Source: Odontocerum albicorne (Eukaryota > Arthropoda > Insecta > Trichoptera > Odontoceridae). From it: 64,000 nucleotides of DNA. Of the stretch, positions 11,058-21,499 are shown one piece after another (position 1 is the stretch's first letter; each line of letters begins with the position of its first letter). The translations under genes and the position numbers were made by a program. The notes beneath the pieces were generated by a model. The model did not search any database. It was given only the letters and a program-made list of their open reading frames with translations, and had not been told where the DNA came from. The stretch lies in contig OX463866.1 in NCBI GenBank assembly GCA_949825065.1, positions 2,109,909 through 2,173,908 of the forward strand, read 5' to 3'.

Positions 11058-12047
11058 TAGGCCTCGGCCACACAGGTAGGAGCCTCGCTTGGCGCTTAGA
11101 GCTAGGCGACATATCCTAGCGAACCAACGTACCGCATACTATCGCAGTGGCCACACTGCACGCTTCGCGCCACGCTACATGACGATTAGTCAGTGAGTTA
11201 ATCTCCTAGCGAACAGACGTGTTGGTTAATTTTATTGTATCACCGAGTGATTTTACAAGATGGCGGAAGTTTTAATGACAGCTGTGTATAAAAGGGAGCC
11301 TTTGTGGAACCCATCGAGCAAATGATACAAAAATGTACCTGTAATAAAATCACTTTGGAATGAAGTTGCGCAGAAAGTAAATAAAGATAAGGTAAGTTGT
11401 AATAGAATCAAATAATATAGACCTAAAACTGAGAATACTCCTCATCAAGATCTATGTATTGAGTATCTTGATGTACGGCTGCGAGACATGGTGCCTATCC
11501 GAAAGAGATAGACGAAGACTAGAGGCTTTTGAGATGTGGTCCTATAGAAGACTATTAGGAATTTCCTGGAGAGACCAAATCACAAATGAAGAGGTTCTCC
11601 AACGAATCGAAGGAGGAAGGCACCTGCTCAGGATCCTGTCCGAAAGGCGTGCAAGATGGATCGGTCATATAATACGACAAGAGGGCCTTTTGCATGCCAT
11701 AATGGAGGGTATGACCGAGGGGACAAACTCTAGGGGACGCCCGCGCCGAGAGTACCTGGAGGACCTGTTGGTGGACGTGCGCTGCTCAACATATACAGAT
11801 TAAAAAAGAGCCGCACAGGACAGGGAGGAATGGAGGAGAAGAGTTGAAATTGCTGCAAACCAGTCTTAGGACTGCAACCACGGACGGAATGGAATTGGTT
11901 AGTTTTGAGAGTGGCATCGTTTGTCGACTCAACCGCTCTCAAATGTCACATGAATTTGTGCTCAGCACTTTGGTGTGGCCAAGCATGAAGTCACCTAGTA
12001 TATTAGCCACGTAGCACCTAGCGAAACACTTTGGTGTGGCCTTAGCC
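11058..12047. mobile_element. TIR element of the GGCCACACCAAAGTG family, copy B (with LINE insertion)
   Basis: It starts GGCCTCGGCCACACAGGTAG and ends CTTTGGTGTGGCCTTAGCC. It is the same family as 59466..59980 in the opposite orientation. A LINE fragment (about 11404-11884) lies at the point where copy C is continuous ('gtaagttgtaat|gaaattgg'). Confidence 0.65.
11404..11884 (+). pseudogene. LINE reverse transcriptase C-terminal fragment, nested
   Basis: It is nearly identical to 7900..8385 (LMYGCETWCLSERDRRRLEA and following). A premature TAA appears after CSTYTD, where the other copy has a Leu codon (tta to taa by one-base loss or change). It is inserted in TIR element copy B. Confidence 0.8.
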
Positions 12048-12129
12048 AGTGATTATCTATTATTTATTAATTTTTCATAGTGATTATCTATTAAATTTAG
12101 TTTTTTTCCATTGTGTTTATCAATTTAAT

Positions 12130-12700
12130 TTTTACATAGTTATTACCAAGCATTTATTTCATAACTGTAACTGTAACGTAATGACAATGAATTATATCTA
12201 CACCCATTTTTACACTATTTTTTAAGAATTTTAAATATGGGAATTTTTTTTAGAAACGCGTACATCCGATTTTTTCGATAATCTTTCTCGTTAACTGTAA
12301 CGACAATATATCCGACAAGTTGTACTGTATTATAACAAAGTGTAAATAATACCCTACGTACGTCGTCAACTTTCTTCGGTTAAAAAAAAATTCACCACAG
12401 ACAAAAGATAAAAAAAAAAAAAAAAAAGAACGGAAATCACGACGAAAATAGATAATATGAACAACACCAAACATGTTTCGTACATTTACAAATTTGAAAA
12501 ATATTTTTTTACACATTTATAAATATATATAGAAAAAAATTTGCTACATTCACGTTGAAATTTTTTTTCTCTACATACAAAAAAAAAAACTTTATAATTT
12601 TCATAATACACTTTAATTTATACACACTCTTTTGATTTTCGTTTCATAGGCAAAGTGGTTGAAATTCTAATTATTAAATAAAAAAATTTAAATGTTTTAT
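12130..12700. other. AT-rich spacer
   Basis: Poly-A/T tracts and no recognisable gene or repeat end. The minus-strand frame at 12250-12516 has no family signature. Confidence 0.5.
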
Positions 12701-12713
12701 ATATAGTTAAGGC

Positions 12714-13363
12714 CCGTAATGCAAATGGATGGAGAAACATTACCAAATTGTGACTCCTTTATGTATCTCGGGTCACTCATCCATAGCGATGGAGGATGTG
12801 CAGCAGATGTAACACATAGAATTAGTGTGGGATGGATGAAGTTTAGATCAATGACGAGAGTTCTACGTGATCCGAAAATGTCAGTAAAGTTAAAAGGAAA
12901 AGTATACCAAACGATTGTCAAGACCCGCACTCCTCTATGGCTCCGAATGCTGGACGATGTATAACTCTTACTCTAGGCAACTAGAAACTGCTGAAATGCG
13001 CATGCTAAGATGGTCAGCTGGTGTGTCCCTAAGAGACAAAATAAAAAGCTCACGCATTCGTGGAAGCCTAGGTGTTACAGACATCAACAGCAAGATGGAG
13101 GAGAGGCGATTGAGGTGGTATGGGCACGTTGGACGCAGAGCACCCGATCACATTGTGAACCAGGCAATCTCCATGGATCTTCCTCGAATAGCAACCAGAG
13201 GAAGACCAAAGAATTCGTGGGTGGTGCAAAAAGATAACCTGAGGCAGAGGCACAGCCTGGGGGATGTAATCCGGGACAGAAGAGTATACAACCTGAGGAC
13301 GGGGAGACCCCAACAGTCTTCGCAGACAGTGAGTTGGGATGGAGTCAGGGAGAAGATTTATGA
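12714..13363 (+). pseudogene. LINE reverse transcriptase C-terminal fragment with target duplication
   Basis: It reads NCDSFMYLGSLIHSDGGCAA in one frame, then (after a frameshift near 12915-12960) LLYGSECWTM and RRLRWYGHVGRRAPD, GRPKNSW. These are the YLGS, YGSE-x-W and WxGHV motifs of insect LINE RT tails. TTAAGGC occurs on both flanks (12707-12713 and 13364-13370) and is probably a target-site duplication. Confidence 0.75.
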
Positions 13364-13450
13364 TTAAGGCATTAACATTGTGGAGGTTTAAAGACATTGT
13401 AATTTGTTTAGTCTAAACACTGTTTATTCCACTTTTATATAATATAATAA
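13364..13450. repeat. Dispersed terminal repeat shared with the Penelope-like fragment
   Basis: 'ttaaggcattaacattgtgg' and 'aacactgtttattccactt' also occur at 43080-43150, 62775-62850 (with the inverted copy 63500-63545) and, inverted, at 48305-48370. It is a ~75-bp repeat interrupted here by the LINE at 12714..13363. Confidence 0.6.
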
Positions 13451-13489
13451 TTTCTATATAGGAAAGACAAAAAGATCTTTTGAAGAGAC

Positions 13490-13975
13490 ATCTTGAACAC
13501 AAATCCGCAATAATGAATCCGTACTTCCCTTGCTGTCTCTCCATGAACATATGACAGGTAAACTTGATATATATATTAACAGCATCCATGCTGCCTGACT
13601 ATAATGATAACACTGCCCAATAGTGCAGTGAGTGCTGTGACACTGAACCAGTGTATGAGACGTCTGGACAAGTTCCTACACACAAACCCAGGAGTGCTGT
13701 TTTAGTGGTTCGGTTCCCTTTGCTATCTCTTCATGAACATACGACAGGTAAACTTGATATAGATATTAACAGCATCCATGCTGCCTGGCTATAATGATAA
13801 TACTGCCCAATAGTGTAGTGAGTGCTGTGACATTGAACCAGTGTATGAGACGTCTCGACAAGTTCCTACACACAAACCCAGGAGTGCTGTTTTAGTAATG
13901 TTCTGTTCTCTTTGCTTTTCCCCTGCTGTTTCTCAGTGAATATATGACAGGTAAACTTGATATAAATATTGACCG
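13490..13975 (+). repeat. ~192-bp satellite, about 2.5 units
   Basis: Units recur near 13531, 13721 and 13921 with 'acaggtaaacttgatata', 'aacagcatccatgctgcctg' and 'gagacgtctggacaagttcc'. The same family is at 29425..29735 and, inverted, at 45595..46110. Confidence 0.8.
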
Positions 13976-14763
13976 CATTAATAATAATAATAATGAATAT
14001 TTAAACACTTTGCCTTTGAAACAGTTAAATAAACATTGAATTTATAATCTGTAATGATTAAAATCTTCACCCCTGCAATATATTAACATCCCCTTTAAAT
14101 AAAAAAAATTATATTCATACCGTCGAACTTGATAATAATGAGCATAAATGGGTTACGAAAAAAATCTGTTATATCCGTAACAAGTTAAATCTAACTCAAA
14201 TAAACAATATTTTTATAATCATATGATTATCGTTTTCTGTATTGCTGTTTTATAAAGCAAATTACTCACAATTCAAAACAGAAAACCAAAACGGTAGCCT
14301 ATAAAGCTGTAAAAATACCATCTCTGATGCACGTACGGGAATGATAGCTTCCCTACAGATCGCACATTAGGGCACTCGAAAAATGTCAGCAGAGGTACTT
14401 CAGACAAATAATGAAGATTCGACGGTATCGTATCAATTGAAGTTTTGAGAAGAAGAAACCGCCGTAGTATAGAGATTTTATTGTTGCATTTACGCCTGTG
14501 TTGGTCTTCGTACGTGGCTTCCATGCCTGAGTACAGACTTCCAAAAATATCCTCTTTAGCGAGTATATGGAAGGCAGAAGAAAGCACGGTGGGCAGTGCA
14601 AGAGATAGTTTGTGAATGATGGATCAAAGATAGATGACAAGATTCAGAATAGATTCAACACTGCTTGCCGAGCGTTTCGTGCTCTTCACGGGGAAGTATT
14701 TGATAATCACGAACAAAAAAATAATAATACAGATGTCTATAAAATTAAAATCATACCACATCT
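13976..14763. other. Unassigned sequence
   Basis: No supported gene. Two overlapping minus-strand frames (14273-14640) have no recognised motif. Confidence 0.4.
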
Positions 14764-14768
14764 AATAT

Positions 14769-15468
<700 letters not shown>

Positions 15469-16698
15469 AGGGTGTCCCATCCCTCAACGTTGGTATCGAG
15501 GAAGAGGCCAGCTTATGACGGTTCAGAATTTTAAAAAAATTCTTGAAAAAGCCTTATACTTTTCAAGTTATAGGCATTTCTTCGAAAATTGAGAAATTAG
15601 CTACCCTGCGCCAGATGTTTATATGCCTGCGACTACAAATTGCCATATTTTATGATTTTAATGGTTGTATCGCAATCCTAGATAGCCCCGCTATTAGTCG
15701 GAGTCCGATATAAAACAAAAAAAAATCTTCACGTTCGAAAAAAAAATAGTTTGTGTCCGATCATAAAAATGAATATTTTTTATCAGCCAACTTGAACTCA
15801 TCGTACTGTAACAATAATGTACTACGCTAACCTGGCAAGTTACATCAAAAGGTGGCCTGTTTAGTCAGGATCTCAAAATGGTACGATACATACCTACTAC
15901 TCCTTTAAAAATAATTTTAAAACATTAATTTCTGTAATTAAAGATCAAATTCAATAAATTTGAGCTAGACAAATGATACTACACACGAACGAGTTAAAGT
16001 AAGACAGCTAGTGTCACCATTTTTGACATGAACTAGCTAGTTCAATTACGGAAATTAATGTTTTAAAATTCTAATCTATCGCAGACCAGTACTTTTGTGA
16101 AATTAACACTTAAAAGCGCAGCTTCCGCGCTAAAATCACTGCTCCCGCGTTAGCGCAGGTTCATTTTATTTTTAAATAACATCTCTTGTCGACGTTGATA
16201 TGATTTTATTTTACGAATAAATAGTGATTCAACCATGGGATAAAACTAGGTTTGTTCAAAATTGTATAAATATTATCAACTTTGAGGCATAAATGATTTA
16301 TATTTTTCTTTTTTTCTTCTTTTTTTTGTTTTGGATTTGTTTTGATTTTTATTCTTATGATTGTGTGCGGTATATATTGTGGGATGAATATTTTTGGTCT
16401 TTCTGGAGTGATAATGTGTGAAGAGTTGAGTTTCGCATGATGTTTCCAGTTGTAGTTGAGTGTCACTGTTTGTCAGGTTGATGAGAGCGTTTTTTGTGTT
16501 ATCAAAAATCGGAAAGAAGTATCGATTTATTTTTTCATGCTAAATATCCTCAGTGAGATACAGGCAAAAGCCTAGTTTACTGGGGATACGACAAATGAAA
16601 GGCAACAAACCCAGATCCATTAAAATTATATGTCCAAATCAAATTACCTGTTGTTTTTTCTCAAATTGTGTATATTTCTTGTCATGTGTAATAATAAT
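15469..16698. other. Unassigned sequence; possible transposon edge at its start
   Basis: The microsatellite is followed at once by 'acagggtgtcccatccctca', which resembles the outer end of Tc1/mariner-type elements, but no matching complementary end was found. The rest is AT-rich with no supported gene. Confidence 0.35.
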
Positions 16699-17674
16699 AG
16701 ATCTGTAAATATGAAACCGGAATTTGCTCATAGATGGCTCTAGTTGTCAATGTAGTGACTGTCAAGCCGCGTCATTGGCGCCTTTTTCTTGTGTTTACAT
16801 TTGTCAAAGACTCAAAAGAATCCAAGTTTAATACAACTACATATGTTTTCATAGCGTTGAACATGTCTGTTTTTGTGCTTGAAAACTACGATTCACCAAC
16901 AGCGTTGATATTCTGTTATCATTTGAAGAAAACTGCTGCAGAATCGCATCGAATGCTTGTCGAAGCTTACGGTGAGCATGCTCTTGGTAAATCATAGTGC
17001 TTTGAGTTGTTTAAAAAATTCAAATGTGGCGATTTTGACATGAGAAACGAAGAACGTGGAAGACCACCGAGAAAGTTTGAAGACGCCGAATTGTAAACAT
17101 TGTCGGATGAGGATGACGCTCAAACGCAACAACAACTCGCGGATCAATGAAATGTGACACGAGAAGCCATCTCCATACGTTTGAAAGCCACGGAAAAGAT
17201 CCAGAAGGTGGGAAAATAGGTGATGGGACAACAAATGATGGATTTGAACCAAGTATTGTGTGAAAAACGACCAGAATATAAAAAAAGAGACAATGCAAAG
17301 TGATTTTGCTTCATGATAATGCACCATCGTACACAGCGAAACCGGTCAAGGAAACGATTGCGGTGTTTAGTTGGCAAATACTTTAGAATGCGGCTTACTC
17401 ACCAGACTTGGCTCCATCCGATTACTACTTATTTGCATCGATGGGACACGCACTTGCTGAGCAGCGCTTCACTTCTTACGAAAATGGCTCGATGATTGGT
17501 TTGCCTCAAAAGAGCAACAGTTTTTTTGGCGTGGCATCCACAAATCGCCAGAGAGATGGGAAAAATGTGTAGCTAGCAATGGGCAATACTTTGAATAAAA
17601 TATTTTTTACCATTTTCGTACAATAATTGTGTATTTTCTATTAAAAAATTCCGGTTTCATATTTACAGACCTGA
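16699..17674 (+). mobile_element. Mariner element, internally deleted and frameshifted
   Basis: Perfect 24-bp inverted ends: TCTGTAAATATGAAACCGGA + ATTT at 16702 and its complement ending 17669. Plus-strand frames read CYHLKKTAAESHRMLVEAYG, then KFKCGDFDMRNEERGRPPRK, and near the right end W-F-A-S-K-E-Q-Q-F-F-W-R-G-I-H-K. This is the HTH and C-terminus of a mariner transposase. The middle catalytic block (about 300 bp) is deleted and several stops exist. Confidence 0.85.
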
Positions 17675-17675
17675 T

Positions 17676-18137
17676 AAAACAGCGTAATATAATAAGTTGA
17701 ATTAAATGAATAGTTTATAAAAATAATGATGCGATTCCACGCTAAAAGAGCTGCAATCGAAACTCGATAGTTATACTGCCTGTGGACCAGCACTGGTCTG
17801 GGAAACAAGGTTTGTAAAGCTCTGCTATAGAGGATGAAATGGTGATGTTTCAAGAAGAGAACGAACCGCTGTAATATCGATTTGAGATTCTGGTATCGCG
17901 TCGTGCTCACCTGAAATATCCGACACTCGAGAAATACCCTCTTTGGATTCAGATTTCTTCATTGCCCCCCACGAAAGTTGATTTACATCTGTAACGGAGG
18001 TATTTAATACTTTTGTACGTAATTTAGAATTTATAAAAGTGAGAATTTGATAAAATCAAAAAATAATATTATCGGCTGGCTAAAGCCACGAAATATAACT
18101 ATTTCTATGTTCATTATAATCAAGTTCGACCGTATAC
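17676..18137. other. Downstream flank / probable 3' UTR of the phosphatase gene
   Basis: This lies 3' of the phosphatase stop on the minus strand. An ATTAAA poly-A-like signal (plus-strand TTTAAT at about 18003) is a candidate end signal. Nothing else is recognised. Confidence 0.3.
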
Positions 18138-19688
18138 TCAATTTACTTCAGGCAATCCGAGGTCATCGTACAAACACAGTACTTTGTGTATCAGCTCGTA
18201 CTGTTCGGAATTCTGTACCATACCACCCCTATTAAGTCTCATGTTACAAACTATACCGAGTATATCGACCCTTTGATCGACTTTCAACTGCCTTATCCCA
18301 TTTAAAATAGCTATGAGACAACCGGTCCTTCCGATACCAGCCGAACAGTGAACGATTATAGGCGGCATCTCACGTAAACCTTGAATCGTATCGCTAACTT
18401 CATTATTATCACTTTTAGTAGTCAATTTATCACTAGATTTCTTCTTCGAGTCGTCCGCAACGTTCTGCTGTTTGATTATCGGCTGTCTTGAATCTATACG
18501 CCCCGTCGACTCTCTGCGCAACTGTAGCTCGTGCCTGTTCTTCGGTAGATCTAATCTACTGGCAAGAGAGTTTTTACGTCCCGTTTTCAAGTCTTCGGGT
18601 GTATTCGCTCTCGAAACCTCGTCGAAGAATGCCTTCGCCAATTGAAAAGCGGACAATCTCCGTTCTCTGGGCGCTTCGTCCGTGTCAATATCCAAAGTGC
18701 TACCTTTGTTTGACCCGTTTCTATCTTTAGAATACGTCGAGAAGTCCGAATACGTGATCGATTTGTCCATATTGCTTTTGTTAACGTTCGCATTCTCCAT
18801 TTTATCGAAGCTCTTCGTTCTCGACGAGACAAAGTCCATTCGGTTGAAAAGACTAAGCTTTTCTTTGATATCGATTTTGTCGGTACTTTCCTCTTCGAAA
18901 CTGAGTAATTTATTCTGCATGACGTCCATGCTAAGGTCCAGCAAAGCCGTCACGTCCTTGGGACACTTGTGATCGGCCCAGTTATCGAACCAATAATGAT
19001 AGACAATGAGGGAGTTGGTACCAGCCGTTTCCTCTTCCGTTTCTACGTTACTCTTTGGCATTTTATCGCTGATTTCACCTTGAGGTTTGTTCACAATTAT
19101 TTCAAAATTGTCCCTAACACTTTTAAAAATTTCACTAGTCTGTTTGTCCCTACGTACGGTAACGTTTTCAATCACGCTCGACCTTTTCGTATCACTCAAA
19201 AGTTTATTGCTATATTCCACTAGAAGTTTCCTTATCGTATAACCCGTTTTATTGGTAACTCCCACATTCTTTATCTTGAACGAATTCACTTCAGAATCAT
19301 CTAATCTCGTATCGTCCGCTTTGCAATCGGCAAAGAAACTTCCTCCGCTGCACGCGGAAGAGTAACTCGAACTCGGCAAGTTCCTGAACGTCATCTCTTC
19401 GTTTAGTTCCGACGGAAAGTACCTTTCGCACTTTTGTCGCCCGTTTTCGACAAAGTTCGTCAGCATAACGATCTTTTGTATGCCCACTTGGCCGTCCGGG
19501 GACTTCTCGGGGCTATCTCGCTTGCTTCGGGCCTGCGGGGAGCCAAAGTGACGATCTTCATTAGTCTTGGTACAGCCGTCCTTGTGGAACTGACAGCTGT
19601 TCTGGTAGACCATCAGCCAGAAGTCGTATATTGTATTCTGCAGAGGACCCTGCGTGGCAATGTAGCAGTTCTTAGTGTATTCATGCCC
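18138..19688 (-). CDS. PTP-ER: PTPRR/PTP-ER-class tyrosine phosphatase, coding exon 2 (catalytic core)
   Basis: Acceptor ...tttcAG at 19690-19689; in phase 0 with exon 1 (K|GHEY). It ends at TGA 18138-18140 after CLYDDLGLPEVN, the usual end of R7 phosphatases. Visible: C-Y-I-A-T-Q-G-P-L and D-F-W-L-M-V (substrate-pocket core), YWFDNWADHKCP (WPD-loop region, residue W1849, with Ala in place of Pro but the general-acid Asp kept), HCSAGIGRTG (P-loop, Cys 2060, Arg 2066; bases 18350-18321) and GGMVQNSEQY (Q-loop). Three insertions enlarge the domain: ~40 residues after DFWLMVYQ, ~75 extra before the WAD loop, and ~175 (about 1878-2052) between WAD and P-loop. The last carries basophilic sites RRLS, RKNS and RRES. 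All P-loop residues are intact, so activity is plausible. The intron (19689-23174) contains a mariner and a Tigger-like element. Confidence 0.88.
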   Translation of the reverse strand, partial: GHEYTKNCYIATQGPLQNTIYDFWLMVYQNSCQFHKDGCTKTNEDRHFGSPQARSKRDSPEKSPDGQVGIQKIVMLTNFVENGRQKCERYFPSELNEEMTFRNLPSSSYSSACSGGSFFADCKADDTRLDDSEVNSFKIKNVGVTNKTGYTIRKLLVEYSNKLLSDTKRSSVIENVTVRRDKQTSEIFKSVRDNFEIIVNKPQGEISDKMPKSNVETEEETAGTNSLIVYHYWFDNWADHKCPKDVTALLDLSMDVMQNKLLSFEEESTDKIDIKEKLSLFNRMDFVSSRTKSFDKMENANVNKSNMDKSITYSDFSTYSKDRNGSNKGSTLDIDTDEAPRERRLSAFQLAKAFFDEVSRANTPEDLKTGRKNSLASRLDLPKNRHELQLRRESTGRIDSRQPIIKQQNVADDSKKKSSDKLTTKSDNNEVSDTIQGLREMPPIIVHCSAGIGRTGCLIAILNGIRQLKVDQRVDILGIVCNMRLNRGGMVQNSEQYELIHKVLCLYDDLGLPEVN

Positions 19689-19777
19689 CTGAAAGATAAA
19701 ATATCAAGTTTAATCATTTGTTAAGTAATCTTCTTGAAATATGGTGCTATCGAAGAATGCCGACAGTCCCATACGTT

Positions 19778-19850
19778 GACAAAGTACATAAATCGACATT
19801 TCTTTGCATAACAATGTTTTGAAAAGATATGTCGATTTATGTACTTTGTC
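19778..19850. repeat. Perfect 22-bp inverted repeat in the phosphatase intron
   Basis: GACAAAGTACATAAATCGAC+AT at 19778-19799 is exactly complementary to 19829-19850 with a 29-base loop. Part of it ('acacaaaacattgttatgca' and following) is then repeated directly at about 19924-20007. It is probably a small DNA-transposon remnant. Confidence 0.7.
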
Positions 19851-20184
19851 ACAATGTGTTGCAACTTTTGCCAGTTGAATTACTTAAAAATATCACGAAC
19901 ACAATAAATAAATAAAGATATACACAAAACATTGTTATGCAAAGAAATGTCGATTTTTCAAGGTGAACACAAAACATTGTTATGCAAAGAAATGTCGATT
20001 TTTCAAGGTGAACACCTTTAATTGACCGCTACTGTAGTTCTTAGCAGATTTCGTAACGTTAACTTGAGATGGGGAGATTTATTGGGGGATTCTTGTTTGA
20101 TTTTCTCTCCACGCCTCTTTCACGTCTTTCTGGTTGATTTGAAGAGATTGCCACATGGCAATAAGCCCACCAGGTTGTACTGTA

Positions 20185-21478
20185 CTAGGATAGTCAAAAA
20201 GTTTTGAAAGCGGAAATGAAAATACATTTATTTTGGGGGGAAATCACTTTTATTGCTCAGTATAGTCTCCCATAAGATCAATACACTTGGTCCAACGATC
20301 TTCCAACTTTGTTGTCCCATCACGGAAGTGACTTTCTGGAAGGCCTGCAAAATACTCCTCTACGACGGCTATAACCTCTTCGTTTGATGAAAAATGCTTT
20401 CCACGAAGGAATTTTTTGAGGTGTGAGAACAGCCAGAAGTCAGAGGGAGCTAAATCTGGCGAATAGGGTGGATGCTGCAACAATTCGTACCCCAATTCAC
20501 TGATTTTCGCGATGGTTTTTTGAGCTGTGTGAGCAGGTGCATTGTCTTGATGAAAAATGATTTTATTCTTTTGCAAACCGGGTCTTTTTTCACAATTTTT
20601 TTCATCCAACTGGTCCAAAAGGTCACAATAATAATCAGAGTTGATTGTCTTACCAGTTTGGAGATAATCTATCAATAAAATTCCTTTTGCATTCCAAAAA
20701 ACTGACGCTAACACCTTCTTGGCCGATTTCTGGACACGAACTCGCTTCGGAGCCAAAGTGCCTGGTTCACACCACTCCTTAGCCTCTTGTTTTGATTCAG
20801 GATCATGGTCGTAGACTCAAGTCTCATCCATAGTGATGAATCGACGCAGAAAATCCTTTTTATCCTTTCGAAATTTCTCCAAATGTTGCTCAGAAAGTCG
20901 CATTCGAACGTGTTTTTGTTGCATTGCTAGCAAATGCGGCACCCATTGTGCACACAGTTTTTTGAAACCCAAAACTTCAGCCAAAATATGCCATGTTGTT
21001 CCATGTGAGATGCCTATGATGTCAGCTATCACATCCACAGTCGATCGATGATCTTCCAAAACCATATCCTGTATTTTCGCTATGATTTCTGGTGTTGATG
21101 CACTTTTTGGACGTCCTGAGCGTGGATCGTCTTCAACGCTTGTACGGCCACGCTTAAACTCCAAAACCCATCGGTGAACGGTTGGAAATGAAGGAGAAAA
21201 CTCCTTTAATACTTTCACCATCTTTGCATGGATCTCAGTAGCCGATAAACCTTTCAAAACCAAGAATTTAATCACTGCACGATATTCAGATTTTTCCATT
21301 GTTATAAAATACACTGACACGTCAACTTCAAATGGCTTGTAAACTAAGAATGAATTGACAGATCGAAATGAAATTTTGAGTACGTTCTTATAAAAGATGA
21401 AATATTAAAATAGCGTAGAAATTTTGGTTTTTCTACTGCTCCATAGAGGTCGCTTTCAAAACTTATTGACTAACCTAG
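20185..21478 (-). mobile_element. Nearly intact mariner element (1294 bp)
   Basis: It is bounded by TA (20183-20184, 21479-21480). The TIRs CTAGGATAGTCAAAAAGTTT and CTAGGTTAGTCAATAAGTTT (complement) continue to ...TGAAAGCG. One minus-strand reading frame runs from MEKSEYRAVIKFLVLKG (about 21296) to GDYTEQ (20250). It is interrupted by a single TGA at 20817-20819 just after MDET, where mariners have Trp. Visible: paired-type HTH (SPSFPTVHRWVLEFKRGRTS), first catalytic Asp (ITMDET), second (HQDNAPAHTA) and third (PYSPDLAPSDFWLF), i.e. DD34D. It lies in the phosphatase intron on the same strand. Confidence 0.92.
20250..21296 (-). pseudogene. Mariner transposase with one nonsense codon
   Basis: The frame is continuous except for TGA at 20817-20819, and both halves are in the same frame. 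The length (about 348 codons) equals a full mariner transposase. The catalytic triad DD34D and the HTH are all present. The copy is therefore recently inactivated. Confidence 0.88.
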
Positions 21479-21499
21479 TATACAATGAAAGTATAATTA

